A DNA stretch of 64,000 nt from the NCBI RefSeq assembly GCF_008642275.1, contig NZ_CP029189.1:2851001-2915000 (forward strand). The letters are read 5' to 3'. The stretch is from Streptomyces venezuelae. Its GTDB lineage: Bacteria > Actinomycetota > Actinomycetes > Streptomycetales > Streptomycetaceae. Below the pieces are notes generated by a model, which made no database searches, had not been told where the DNA came from, and saw only the letters and a list, made by a program, of their open reading frames with translations. The position numbers were made by a program, and so were the translations under genes. Of the stretch, positions 23,930 through 33,242 are shown one piece after another. Position 1 is the stretch's first letter. Each line of letters begins with the position of its first letter.

Positions 23930-26857
23930 ATGCAGATCCGGCTGACCGTCCTTGGGTCGCGCAGCGGCCACCAGACCGCGACCGCCCCCGCGAGCTGTGA
24001 CGTGCTCGTCACCGCCCCCGTCGGCACCGCTCTGGCCGCGGTCGCCTCCGGGCTCGCGGCGACCGTCGGCGGCCCCGACACCGGGGGCACGGTGGTGCTG
24101 TACGCCGGTTCCGAGCGCCTCGACCTCCAGCGGCGGGTGCTGGGCGAGCCGCCGCTCGTGGACGGCGCCGTACTGGCGCTGCACGGGCCCGTCCCGGACG
24201 TGCTGCCGGAGGACGGCCTCGGCGCGGCCCAGCTGCACGTCGTCGCCGGCCCCGACGCGGGCGGGGTGCACCTGCTGCACAGCGGTCAGATCATGGTGGG
24301 CCGCTCCGCCGACGCCGACGTCCCCCTCGACGACCCCGACGTCTCCCGGCTGCACTGCGCGGTCACGGTGATCCCGGACGGGCGGGTCGCGGTGGCCGAC
24401 CTGAACTCGACGAACGGCACCACGCTGGACGGCGCCCCGGTGGGGGCCCAGCCCGTCGCCCTGCCCCCGGGTGCGCTGCTGCGGGTCGGCGAGTCCACCC
24501 TGCGGCTGGCCGCCGCGGGTGCTCCCGTACTGCCGGTGGCCCCGGACCTCCAGGGCCACCTCTCGGTCGCCGCCCGGCCCGCCCCGGAACCGCTCCCCGA
24601 CGCCGGACCGTCCGCATCCGGGCCGGCCGCATCCGGGCCGACCGCACCCGGGCCGACCGCATCGGGACCGGCCCCGTCCGGGCCGACCCCGGACGCACCC
24701 GTCCCCGGCGCCCCCGCCGCCTTCCACGAAGCCGGGCCGCAGGACGCGCCGCCGAGCCCCGGGCGGCGCAAGGGCCTCGGTGCCTGGGCCCGCAAGTGGG
24801 TGCGCGGCGAGGAGCCCGCCGAGGCCCCGCGGGAACCGGCCGCCGCCGCACCCGACCCCGACGATCCCGCCGCGGTGCTGCTGGCCGCGCTGGGCCCCAC
24901 CGAGCGCCTGTGGTCCCGTACGCCCGGGCACCCCGCCCTGCTGGACGTCGGGCTCGGCGCCGGGAGCCGGGTGTCCCTGCCCGCCGTCGGCGGCCTCGGG
25001 CTCGCCGGGCCCCGGGCCCGGCTGGCCGGAGTCGCCCGGTGGGTGGTGGCGCAGCTGGCGGCACTGCACGCTCCGGGGCAGCTGGAGATCGTGCTCGTCT
25101 CCGCCGACCGGGCGCGCGGCCTCGCCGACCGGCGGCGCGACTGGGGCTGGCTCGGCTGGCTGCCCCACGTACGCCCCGCGCACGGCCAGGACTGCCGGCT
25201 GCTGCTCGCCTACGACCGCGACCAGGCGACCGCCCGCACGGGTGAGCTGACCCGGCGCCTCGACGAGGGCCCGCTGGGCGTGCACTGGGCCGCCGCCGAC
25301 GCCGGTCAGGTCCGGCGGGCCGCCGCCGTCTACGAGGGCCCGTACACGCTCGTCGTCCTGGACGGCGATCCCGGGGCCGGCCCGCTGCGCGACATCACCG
25401 GGCGGCTCGCCTCGCACGGCCCGGCCGCCGGGATCCACGTGCTCGTGCTCGCCGAGGCCCCGGCCGCCACCCCCGCCTCGCCGGTCGAGGAGACGTACGA
25501 GGCCGCCTGCGCGAGCTCCCCGGCGTTCCGGGACTGCGGCGCGGTCGCCCTGCTCAGCGGCGATGTGGCCACGGCCGTACGCACCTTCACGATCAGCGGT
25601 GGCCGGCCCGTCCCCGCCGGGGGCACCGCCACCACCGACGCCGTCTCCGCCGCCTGGGCCGAGCGCTTCGCCCGGGCCCTGGCCCCGCTGCGCACCGCCG
25701 AGGGCGGCTGTGCCGAGCCCCACCGGCCGGCCGCGGCCGCCCTGCCCGCCACCGCGCGGCTGCTCGACGAGCTGGGGCTGGCCCGGGCCACCCCGGCCTC
25801 CCTGATGGCCCGCTGGGCCGCCGCCACCGACCAGGGGCAGGGCGTCGGCGGCCTCGCCGAGATCGTGCTGGGCAGCGGCCGCCGCGGGCCCGTCGGCACC
25901 GAACTCGTCCACGACGGCCCGCACCTGCTCATCGAGGGACCCGCCGGGAGCGGGCGGACCGAGCTGCTGCGCTCGGTGGCCGCGTCGCTGTCCGCGGCCG
26001 CCCGGCCCGACCGGCTCGGGCTGCTCCTGCTCGACGGGGCCGGCGGCGAGCGCGGCGACGGGCTGCTGCCCTGCACCGAACTCCCGCACGTCTGCGCCCA
26101 CCTGGTCGCCTCCGATCCGCTGCGCATGCGGGAGTTCGCGCAGGCGCTGGGCGCGGAGCTCAAGCGCCGCTCCGAGCTGCTGGAGGACATGTCCTTCGCC
26201 GAGTGGCACGCGCAGCGCGAGGTGTCCGACCGCATGGTCTCGCCCCGCCGGCCCACCCCGGGCGAGCAGCGCGGCGACCTCGACCCCCAGCGCACCGGCA
26301 CGCTGCGGCTGCGGGCCGCGACCACCCGGACCGAACCGCCCGGGCCCAGCCCGCTGCCGCGCCTGGTGGTGCTCGTGGACGACCTCGACGCGCTGGTCGC
26401 ACCGGGGCTGGGCAGTACGGGCCGCCCCGCCGCGGGCTCGGTGGTCCGGGCGCTGGAGGCGGTGGCCCGCGAGGGCGCCCGACTCGGGGTGCACCTGGTG
26501 GCCGCGAGCGCCCGCCCGGACCGTACGGCGGACACCGGCCTGGCCCGGCTGGCCACCCTGCGCGTGGAGCTCGACGCCCCCGACCAGCCGGGTCCGGGCC
26601 GCGGCCTGCTCCGTTTCGGCGACGGCCGGACGGTCCCCTTCCAGGCGGGCCGGGTCACCGGCCGGATCCCCCGTACGGCGACCCAGCGGCCGACCGTGGT
26701 CCCGGTGGAGTGGGAGCGGATGGGCGATCCGCCGGCCCGCCGACCGGTGCGTGAGCTGGGCAACGGGCCCACCGACCTCGCCCTGCTGGCCAGTGCCCTG
26801 GACCGGGCCTCGCACCTGGTCTCGGCGATACCCGTGCTGTTCCCGCCCGCGCCCTGA
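23930..26857 (+). CDS. FHA-domain protein with EssC/FtsK-like ATPase region
   Basis: A 975-residue protein. The N-terminus (residues 1-85) resembles the ubiquitin-like part of EssC proteins. A complete FHA domain follows (about 101-195; GRSADADVPLDDPDVSRLHC ... STNGTTLDG), which binds phosphothreonine. After a Pro/Ala/Ser-repeat linker (about 217-275) comes a region with EssC/EccC-like features (WGWLGWLPHVRP near 405). A P-loop (GPAGSGRTELL, about 669-679) and Walker B (VVLVDDLDAL, about 812) complete a C-terminal FtsK-like ATPase. No transmembrane helix or ESX substrate genes are nearby, so a role in type VII secretion is not established. The start at 23930 has only a weak ribosome-binding site. 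It is divergent from two Ser/Thr kinases, which may provide its phosphorylated partners. Confidence 0.82.
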   Translation: MQIRLTVLGSRSGHQTATAPASCDVLVTAPVGTALAAVASGLAATVGGPDTGGTVVLYAGSERLDLQRRVLGEPPLVDGAVLALHGPVPDVLPEDGLGAAQLHVVAGPDAGGVHLLHSGQIMVGRSADADVPLDDPDVSRLHCAVTVIPDGRVAVADLNSTNGTTLDGAPVGAQPVALPPGALLRVGESTLRLAAAGAPVLPVAPDLQGHLSVAARPAPEPLPDAGPSASGPAASGPTAPGPTASGPAPSGPTPDAPVPGAPAAFHEAGPQDAPPSPGRRKGLGAWARKWVRGEEPAEAPREPAAAAPDPDDPAAVLLAALGPTERLWSRTPGHPALLDVGLGAGSRVSLPAVGGLGLAGPRARLAGVARWVVAQLAALHAPGQLEIVLVSADRARGLADRRRDWGWLGWLPHVRPAHGQDCRLLLAYDRDQATARTGELTRRLDEGPLGVHWAAADAGQVRRAAAVYEGPYTLVVLDGDPGAGPLRDITGRLASHGPAAGIHVLVLAEAPAATPASPVEETYEAACASSPAFRDCGAVALLSGDVATAVRTFTISGGRPVPAGGTATTDAVSAAWAERFARALAPLRTAEGGCAEPHRPAAAALPATARLLDELGLARATPASLMARWAAATDQGQGVGGLAEIVLGSGRRGPVGTELVHDGPHLLIEGPAGSGRTELLRSVAASLSAAARPDRLGLLLLDGAGGERGDGLLPCTELPHVCAHLVASDPLRMREFAQALGAELKRRSELLEDMSFAEWHAQREVSDRMVSPRRPTPGEQRGDLDPQRTGTLRLRAATTRTEPPGPSPLPRLVVLVDDLDALVAPGLGSTGRPAAGSVVRALEAVAREGARLGVHLVAASARPDRTADTGLARLATLRVELDAPDQPGPGRGLLRFGDGRTVPFQAGRVTGRIPRTATQRPTVVPVEWERMGDPPARRPVRELGNGPTDLALLASALDRASHLVSAIPVLFPPAP

Positions 26858-26864
26858 CCCGGGC

Positions 26865-26895
26865 GCGCCCCCGCGAGGCGGTATTGCGGGGGCGC
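26865..26895 (+). terminator. Hairpin after the FHA gene
   Basis: Perfect 10-bp arms GCGCCCCCGC (26865-26874) and GCGGGGGCGC (26886-26895) with an 11-nt loop, starting eight bases past the stop. Confidence 0.7.
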
Positions 26896-26952
26896 ACGGC
26901 TCGGCGTAGACCTTGTGGTCCAGGACACACCACGGGCATCGGGGGCAGAGCC

Positions 26953-28311
26953 ATGCGCAGGCACGGAACGAGCCGTACGACACTCACCTGGACGGCGCTC
27001 GCCGCGGCGGCCGCCCTCACCCTCTCGGCGTGCGGGGACGACGGCACGCAGGAGCCGCGAGGGCCCGAGGGCAGCACGGCCGCGCCCCGGGTGCAGTTAC
27101 CGAAACTGCCCGGCGAGAAGATCGAGGTCGCCGCGGTCTGGACGGGCCCGGAGCAGGAGAACTTCACGAAGGTGCTGAAGGAGTTCGAGAAGCGGACGGG
27201 TGCCTCCGTCACCTTCGTCCCGGCACAGGACCCGATCGTCACCTTCCTCGGCACGAAGATCGCGGGTGGTGCGCCGCCGGACGTGGCGCTGCTCCCGCAG
27301 GTCGGGGCGCTGACGGCGGCGGTGGAGAACAAGTGGGCGCAGCCGCTGGGCCCGGAGGCCGCCGCCCAGCTCGACGCGAACTACTCGAAGGGCTGGAAGC
27401 AGCTCGGCGCCGTCGGGGGCACCCAGTACGGCGTGTACTACAAGGCCGCCAACAAGTCGCTGATCTGGTACAACGCGAAGGCCTTCGAGGCGGCGGGGGT
27501 CAAGCCGCCGAAGACCTGGAAGGAACTGATCGCCGCCGCCGACACGCTGTCCGCCTCCGGCACCCCGGCCGTGTCGGTGGCCGGTGCGGACGGCTGGACC
27601 CTCACGGACTGGTTCGAGAACATCTATCTCTCCCAGGCCGGGCCGGAGAAGTACGACCAGCTGGCCAAGCACCAGATCAAGTGGACCGACGACAGCGTCA
27701 AGCAGGCGCTGACCACGCTCGGCGAGCTGTTCGGCCGCAAGGACTTCCTGGCGGGCGGGCCGAGCGGGGCCCTGGCCACCGAGTTCCCGAAGTCGGTGAC
27801 GCAGACCTTCACCGGCGGCGACCGGCCGGCCGCCGCGATGGTCTTCGAGGGCGACTTCGTGGCGGTGAACATCGCGCAGACGGAGGCGAAGGTCGGTGAG
27901 GACGCCCTCGTCTTCCCCTTCCCGGCGGTCGGCGAGAAGGCCCCGGTGGTATCGGGCGGCGACGTGGCGGTCGCCCTCAAGCCGTCGAAGGGGGCGCAGG
28001 CCCTGCTGACCTTCCTGGCGTCGCCGGACGCGGCGGAGATCCACGCCCGGCAGGGCGGTTTCGTCTCCCCGAACAAGGCCGTGGACCCCGGTGCCTATCC
28101 GAACGCCATCCAGCGGGACATCGCCAAGGCGCTGATCGCCGCGGGTGACGACTTCCGCTTCGACATGTCGGACCAGGCGCCGGCGGCCTTCGGCGGGACC
28201 CCGGGGGCGGGTGAGTGGAAGGCGCTCCAGGACTTCCTGGCCAACCCGTCGGACGTGGCGGGCACCCAGGCGAAACTGGAGGCGGACGCGGCGAAGGCCT
28301 ACGGGAACTGA
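26953..28311 (+). CDS. Sugar ABC transporter substrate-binding lipoprotein
   Basis: A 452-residue cluster 1 (family 1) solute-binding protein. The signal peptide (residues 1-26) ends in the lipobox LTLSAC, so it is lipid-anchored outside the membrane. The mature part follows the extracellular sugar-binding fold (TGPEQENFTKVLKEFEKRTG, then FPFPAVGEKAPVVSGGD). The ligand is probably an oligosaccharide or glycoside, but no specificity can be read. The ATG at 26953 follows GGGGGCAGAG. It leads a three-gene importer operon with both permeases and no ATPase; in Streptomyces the shared ATPase MsiK usually serves such systems. Confidence 0.93.
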   Translation: MRRHGTSRTTLTWTALAAAAALTLSACGDDGTQEPRGPEGSTAAPRVQLPKLPGEKIEVAAVWTGPEQENFTKVLKEFEKRTGASVTFVPAQDPIVTFLGTKIAGGAPPDVALLPQVGALTAAVENKWAQPLGPEAAAQLDANYSKGWKQLGAVGGTQYGVYYKAANKSLIWYNAKAFEAAGVKPPKTWKELIAAADTLSASGTPAVSVAGADGWTLTDWFENIYLSQAGPEKYDQLAKHQIKWTDDSVKQALTTLGELFGRKDFLAGGPSGALATEFPKSVTQTFTGGDRPAAAMVFEGDFVAVNIAQTEAKVGEDALVFPFPAVGEKAPVVSGGDVAVALKPSKGAQALLTFLASPDAAEIHARQGGFVSPNKAVDPGAYPNAIQRDIAKALIAAGDDFRFDMSDQAPAAFGGTPGAGEWKALQDFLANPSDVAGTQAKLEADAAKAYGN

Positions 28312-28315
28312 TCCC

Positions 28316-29692
28316 GTGCCGGCCCCTGCCGCTCCCCCGGCCGGCTCCGTCCCCGGCCCTGCCACCGGACCTGCCACCGGCCCCGCCCCCAAGGGTGTCG
28401 TCTCCGCGGAGGCCCGCCGCCGCCGGCTGATCGCGGCGGCGTTCCTCCTGCCGGCGCTCGTGCTGCTCGGTGCGCTCGTCGTGCACCCGATCGGCTACTC
28501 CCTCTACCGCAGCTTCTTCGACCGGTCCGGCGACACCTTCGTCGGCGGTGACAACTACCGGGAGATCCTGAGCGACGACACGATCCGCACCGCCCTGAAG
28601 AACACGGCGCTCTGGGTGGTGTTCGCCCCGGCCATGGCCACCGCCCTCGGCCTGGTCTTCGCGGTGCTCACCGAACGGGTGCGCTGGGGGACGGCGTTCA
28701 AGCTGCTGGTCTTCATGCCGATGGCGATCTCGATGCTGGCCGCGGGCATCATCTTCCGGCTCGTCTACGACCACGATCCCGACCGCGGGGTCGCCAACGC
28801 GGTCTGGGTCGGGGTCCACGACACCTTCGCCCCGTCCTCGGCGTTCCCCAAGGCCCGCCCGGGCCGGGACTCGCCGCTCGTGGACGCGGGCGGCGGTGCC
28901 TTCGTCACCCGCGATCCCGTCCGCGCGGGTACGCCGGTGCTGCTCCCGCTGGTCGGCGTGGCCCCGGAGGCGCTCCCGGAGGGGACCCGTACGGCGGGCA
29001 GGCCGGACGCCGTGCCGGGGAAGGTCACCGGCACCGTCTGGCAGGACTTCACCCGGGGCGGGGGCGGTTCGTCGAACGTGGTCGACCCGGCCGAGCAGGG
29101 CTTCTCCGGGATGCGGATCGAGGCGGTCGAGGACGGCCGGGTGGTCGACACGGCGACGGCCGCGGCGGACGGCACCTTCACCCTCTCCGCGAAGGCCGAC
29201 GGGGCCCTGCTGCGGCTGCCCGCGGCCAACTTCCGGGAGGCGTACGCGGGGGTGGAGTGGCTCGGCCCGGCGCTGGTCACCCCGGCGGTCATCGGGGCGT
29301 ACGTATGGATGTGGGCCGGTTTCGCGATGGTGCTGATCGCGGCCGGGCTGGCCGCCGTACCGCGTGAGCTGCTGGAGGCGGCGCGCGTGGACGGGGCGAA
29401 CGAGTGGCAGGTGTTCCGGCGGATCACCGTCCCGCTGCTGGCGCCCGTCCTGGCGGTCGTGCTCGTCACCCTCGTCATCAACGTCATGAAGATCTTCGAC
29501 CTGGTCTTCGTGATCGCGCCGGGCGCGGTCCAGGACGACGCGAACGTGCTCGCGCTGCAGCTGTACCGGACCTCCTTCGGCACGGACGCCGATCCGGGGC
29601 TGGGCAGCGCCATCGCCGTGCTGCTGCTGGTGCTGGTGATCCCGGTGATGCTCGTGAACATCCGTCGGCTGCGCAAGGAGGGGTCCCGATGA
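28316..29692 (+). CDS. Sugar ABC transporter permease with large extracytoplasmic insert
   Basis: A 458-residue MalF-type permease, about 150 residues longer than the usual actinobacterial form. Helices 1-3 lie at about residues 38-58, 98-118 and 128-149. An insert of roughly 160 residues (about 152-312) separates helix 3 from helix 4 (about 316-345). Its second half (KVTGTVWQDFT ... GMRIEAVEDGRVVDTATAAADGTFTLSAKADG) resembles a small beta-sandwich of the CnaB/carboxypeptidase-regulatory type. By topology the insert is outside the membrane. The EAA loop (EAARVDGANEWQVFRRITVP, about 355-374) that contacts the ATPase is intact. GTG start four bases after the binding-protein stop; its stop overlaps the next start (ATGA). 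Confidence 0.9.
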   Translation: MPAPAAPPAGSVPGPATGPATGPAPKGVVSAEARRRRLIAAAFLLPALVLLGALVVHPIGYSLYRSFFDRSGDTFVGGDNYREILSDDTIRTALKNTALWVVFAPAMATALGLVFAVLTERVRWGTAFKLLVFMPMAISMLAAGIIFRLVYDHDPDRGVANAVWVGVHDTFAPSSAFPKARPGRDSPLVDAGGGAFVTRDPVRAGTPVLLPLVGVAPEALPEGTRTAGRPDAVPGKVTGTVWQDFTRGGGGSSNVVDPAEQGFSGMRIEAVEDGRVVDTATAAADGTFTLSAKADGALLRLPAANFREAYAGVEWLGPALVTPAVIGAYVWMWAGFAMVLIAAGLAAVPRELLEAARVDGANEWQVFRRITVPLLAPVLAVVLVTLVINVMKIFDLVFVIAPGAVQDDANVLALQLYRTSFGTDADPGLGSAIAVLLLVLVIPVMLVNIRRLRKEGSR

Positions 29693-30762
29693 GCGGTACC
29701 GACGCGACGCCGGACCCCGCGCGGAGGGCCACGGCGGGCGGCGCCGGACGGCCGCACCGCACGGAACCAGACCCGGGGAGGACGCCCGGCCCCGCGAAGG
29801 CGGCGGGGCCGGTGACGGAAGCGGGGCCGGTGACGGAAGCGGGCCGGGTGACGGATGCGGGCCGGGTGACGGATGCGGGCCTCGAAGGGCGCCGCGCCCC
29901 GGCAAGGACCAGGGTCCCGTTCGCCGAGCGGGCCGCGGGCCGGCTGGCCGCGGGCGCCCTGCGCGTCTTCCTGGTCGTGATGGCGCTCTTCTGGCTGCTG
30001 CCCACGCTCGGGCTGCTGCTCTCCTCGTTCGTCTCCCCCACCGACCTCAACAGCGGTGGCTGGTGGCAGGTGTTCACGGCGCCCTCGCGGCTGACGGCCG
30101 ACAACTACGAGCGGCTGCTGGCGAACGACACCATCACGGGCTCCCTCCTGAACACGTTCGCGATCGCCGTGCCGGCCACCCTGCTGGTCGTGGCCCTGGG
30201 CTCGTTCGCCGGATACGCCTTCGCCTGGCTGGAGTTCCCCGGCCGGGACTGGCTGTTCCTCCTCGTCGTCGGACTGCTCGTGGTCCCCGTACAGGTGGCG
30301 CTGATCCCGGTCTCCGAACTCTTCGGTTCCATCGGGCTGTTCGAGACCACGGCGGGCGTGGTCCTCTTCCACACCGCCTTCGGGCTCCCCTTCGCCGTCT
30401 TCCTGCTGCGCAACTTCTTCGCCGAGATCCCGCGCGAACTGCTGGAGGCGGCCCGCCTGGACGGGGCGGGTGAACTGAGGCTGTTCGCACGGGTGGTGCT
30501 GCCGCTCGGCGGGCCGGCGATCGCCTCGCTCGCCGTCTTCCAGTTCCTGTGGGTGTGGAACGACATGCTGGTGGCGCTGGTGTTCGCCGACTCGGCCCAC
30601 CCGCCGGTCACCGTCGCGCTCCAGCAGCAGGTACGGCAGTTCGGGAACAACATCGACGTGCTCGCGCCCGGCGCGTTCCTGTCGATGGCGGTCCCGCTCG
30701 TCGTCTTCTTCGCCTTCCAACGGCAGTTCGTCTCGGGGGTGATGGCCGGGGCGATCAAGTAG
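29689..30762 (+). CDS. Sugar ABC transporter permease, MalG type
   Basis: A 357-residue inner-membrane permease, second half of the importer. The first 80 residues are hydrophilic and include four tandem hexapeptides (P/R-V-T-E/D-A-G). Six helices follow (first about 87-110, LRVFLVVMALFWLLPTLGLL). The EAA motif EAARLDGAGELRLFARVVLP is complete. The start ATG overlaps the previous stop, with AAGGAGGGG upstream. The extended N-terminus is unusual for the family and probably cytoplasmic. Confidence 0.93.
   Translation: MSGTDATPDPARRATAGGAGRPHRTEPDPGRTPGPAKAAGPVTEAGPVTEAGRVTDAGRVTDAGLEGRRAPARTRVPFAERAAGRLAAGALRVFLVVMALFWLLPTLGLLLSSFVSPTDLNSGGWWQVFTAPSRLTADNYERLLANDTITGSLLNTFAIAVPATLLVVALGSFAGYAFAWLEFPGRDWLFLLVVGLLVVPVQVALIPVSELFGSIGLFETTAGVVLFHTAFGLPFAVFLLRNFFAEIPRELLEAARLDGAGELRLFARVVLPLGGPAIASLAVFQFLWVWNDMLVALVFADSAHPPVTVALQQQVRQFGNNIDVLAPGAFLSMAVPLVVFFAFQRQFVSGVMAGAIK
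29806..29877 (+). repeat. Four 18-bp in-frame tandem repeats
   Basis: Units at 29806-29823, 29824-29841, 29842-29859 and 29860-29877 encode GPVTEA, GPVTEA, GRVTDA, GRVTDA. The first two are identical to each other and the last two are identical to each other, which suggests recent stepwise duplication. Confidence 0.9.
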
Positions 30763-30863
30763 CTCCCCCTCCGCACACCGCCTGACGTGGCCCTTCGGCA
30801 CCGGGTAACCCGAATGCCGCACACCGCGTAACCCGATCGCCACGCCGGGGGTTCCTGGGCCAT

Positions 30864-33167
30864 ATGCCCGCGCCGACCCCTGGATGTGCCGTGCCCCGGT
30901 TCAGCGTCATCGTGCCCGCGTACAAGGTCCAGGCCTACCTCCAGGAGAGTCTGGACTCCGTCCTGGCTCAGTCGTACCCGGACCTGGAGCTGATCGCGGT
31001 CGACGACGCCTCCCCGGACGCCTGCGGTTCGATCATCGACGAGTACGCGGCGCGCGACCCCCGGGTGACGGCCGTCCACCTGGCGCACAACCTGGGCCCG
31101 GGACCGGCGCGCAACGCGGGTCTGGCGCGGGCCACCGGCGACTACCTGATCTTCCTCGACGGCGATGACACGCTCGCCCCCGGCGCCCTGCAGGCCATCA
31201 CCGACCGGCTGAAGGCCACCGGCTCACCCGACGTCCTGGTCTACGACCACGCGCGCACCTTCTGGTCGGGCGAACTCGTCCGCGACCGCCTCGGCGACCG
31301 GCTGTCGCAGGAGGGACCGGCCAGCTTCCGGCTCGCCGACCGTCCGGCCCTCCTCGGCATGCTGCCGGCGGTCTGGAACAAGGCCTACCGGCGCGAGTAC
31401 GTGGAGCGCGAGGGACTCGCGTTCCCGCCCGGCTTCTACGAGGACACCCCCTGGACCTACCCGGCCCTGCTGGCCGCGGAGTCCGTCGCCGTCCTGGACC
31501 GGGTCTGCGTCCACTACCGGCAGCGGCGCACCGGCTCGGTCCGCACCACCACCAGCCGCCGCCACCTCGACGTGTTCGACCAGTACGACCGGGTCTTCGG
31601 CTACCTCGCCGGCCGCCCCGGGCTGGAGCGCTGGCGCCCCACCCTGCACCGCCGGATGGCCGAGCACTTCTGCGCCCTGTACGCCGACCCGCGCCGCCTC
31701 CCGCGCGCCGCCCGGGCCGAGTTCTTCGCCCGCGCCTGCGCCCTGCTGCGCCGCCACCACGTCCCCGGCGGCAGCAGCGCCCTGCCGCCGTCGCCGGCCC
31801 GGACCGACCGGGTCCGGCACACGCTGATGCGGCTGGGCGCCCGGCGCACCTACCGGCTGCTGTCGGCGCTGTGCTCGGCGGGGCCGGCACTGGGCCGCGC
31901 GGCCGCGGCGCTGGGGCGGGGCCTGCGGGAAACGGCCCTGCGCCTGCACTACCGGATCCAGCGCCTCCTGCCCGTGCGCCGGGAACTGGCGGTCTTCTCC
32001 GCGTACTGGCACGGCGGCTACGCCTGCAATCCGGCGGCGATCGAGGCCAAACTGCGGGAGCTCGCGCCGCGGATGCGCACGGCGTGGATCTGCGGACCGG
32101 AGCACGCCCCGACCCTGCCCCGCGAGACGACGGCACTGCGCCCGGGCTCGGCGGCGTACTGGACCGCCCTGGCCAGGGCCGGCTACCTGGTCACGAACGT
32201 CAACTTCGACCGCGCCCTGGTCAAGCGCCCGGGCCAGACCCTCGTCCAGACCCAGCACGGCACCCCGCTCAAGCGCGTGGGCCTCGACCTCCAGGACCGC
32301 CCGGCGGCCACCCCGACGACGGACTTCGCGGGCCTGCTGCGCGGCGCCGACCAGTGGGACTACCTGCTCTCCTCGAACCGGCACTCCACCCTGGTGTGGG
32401 AGAAGGCCGTCCCCTCCTCCTACACGACGCTGGAGTACGGCTACCCGCGCAACGACGTCTTCCACCGGGCGGGCCCGGCCGAGGTGCTGGAGCTGCGCGA
32501 ACGCCTCGGCATCCCGGCGGACTCGACGGCCGTGCTGTACGCGCCCACGCACCGTGACTACCGGCGCAGTCGGCCGGAGCACCTGGACTTCGAGCGGGTG
32601 CTGCGGGACCTGGGCCCGCGCTTCACGATCCTGGTCCGCAACCACCTCACGTACGCGGACCTCCCGCCCTCCCCGGACCCGCACCCCCGGCTGATCGACG
32701 TCTCCTCCCACCCCTCGGTGGAGGAGCTCTGCCTGGCTTCGGACGCGCTGGTGACGGACTACTCGTCCCTGATGTTCGACTACGCGGCCCTGGACCGGCC
32801 GATCGTGATCCACGCGGACGACCGTGAGGCGTACGAGGCGGCCCGCGGCACGTACTTCGACCTGCGGTCGTGCCCGCCCGGTGCGATCGCCCGGACCGAG
32901 GACGAGCTGGTGGACATCTTCAGCACGGGCCACTGGCAGGGCTCGCGCTCCGCGCAGCTGCGGGCGGCCTTCCGCGCGCGCTTCTGCTCGTACGACGACG
33001 GCCACGCGGCGGAGCGGGTGGTGCGCCGGGTCTTCCTCGGGCAGGCGGCCCCGATCCCGGCGGTCATCCCCCTGGAGGACCGCCGCCCCACCCCGCCGTC
33101 CGCGCCCCCGACCCGCACCCCGGAGCCGGCACTCGCCCCGCTGACCGCCCCGCTCCTCTGGCAGTAG
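30864..33167 (+). CDS. Bifunctional GT2 glycosyltransferase / CDP-glycerol glycerophosphotransferase
   Basis: A 767-residue fusion. Residues 12-220 form a GT-A family 2 domain (FSVIVPAYKVQAYL; nucleotide-sugar/metal motif FLDGDD with D99 and D101). Residues about 370-735 form a TagB/TagF-type glycerophosphotransferase domain with the conserved His in TQHGTPLKR (about 465), RNHLT (about 592) and the TDYSSLMFDY motif (about 630). Such fusions make teichoic-acid-like poly(polyol phosphate) wall polymers on the cytoplasmic face of the membrane. No signal peptide. An ABC exporter of the polymer type lies 0.9 kb downstream, consistent with synthesis and export. Actual polymer composition is unknown. 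Confidence 0.92.
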   Translation: MPAPTPGCAVPRFSVIVPAYKVQAYLQESLDSVLAQSYPDLELIAVDDASPDACGSIIDEYAARDPRVTAVHLAHNLGPGPARNAGLARATGDYLIFLDGDDTLAPGALQAITDRLKATGSPDVLVYDHARTFWSGELVRDRLGDRLSQEGPASFRLADRPALLGMLPAVWNKAYRREYVEREGLAFPPGFYEDTPWTYPALLAAESVAVLDRVCVHYRQRRTGSVRTTTSRRHLDVFDQYDRVFGYLAGRPGLERWRPTLHRRMAEHFCALYADPRRLPRAARAEFFARACALLRRHHVPGGSSALPPSPARTDRVRHTLMRLGARRTYRLLSALCSAGPALGRAAAALGRGLRETALRLHYRIQRLLPVRRELAVFSAYWHGGYACNPAAIEAKLRELAPRMRTAWICGPEHAPTLPRETTALRPGSAAYWTALARAGYLVTNVNFDRALVKRPGQTLVQTQHGTPLKRVGLDLQDRPAATPTTDFAGLLRGADQWDYLLSSNRHSTLVWEKAVPSSYTTLEYGYPRNDVFHRAGPAEVLELRERLGIPADSTAVLYAPTHRDYRRSRPEHLDFERVLRDLGPRFTILVRNHLTYADLPPSPDPHPRLIDVSSHPSVEELCLASDALVTDYSSLMFDYAALDRPIVIHADDREAYEAARGTYFDLRSCPPGAIARTEDELVDIFSTGHWQGSRSAQLRAAFRARFCSYDDGHAAERVVRRVFLGQAAPIPAVIPLEDRRPTPPSAPPTRTPEPALAPLTAPLLWQ

Positions 33168-33242
33168 CCGGTCCGCGTCTCCCCGGCCGCTCGGGGGATT
33201 CGGAGGGCGGCCGGTCCGTCGTCGAACCCCGGCGCGGGACGG

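Noticed and set aside
23930..26857. Type VII (ESX) secretion system core component
   Set aside because: EssC-like features are present but no WXG100, EccB, EccD or mycosin genes are in the window and no transmembrane helix is visible.
29806..29877. Short CRISPR-like array
   Set aside because: Units are contiguous without spacers and are in frame inside a permease gene.
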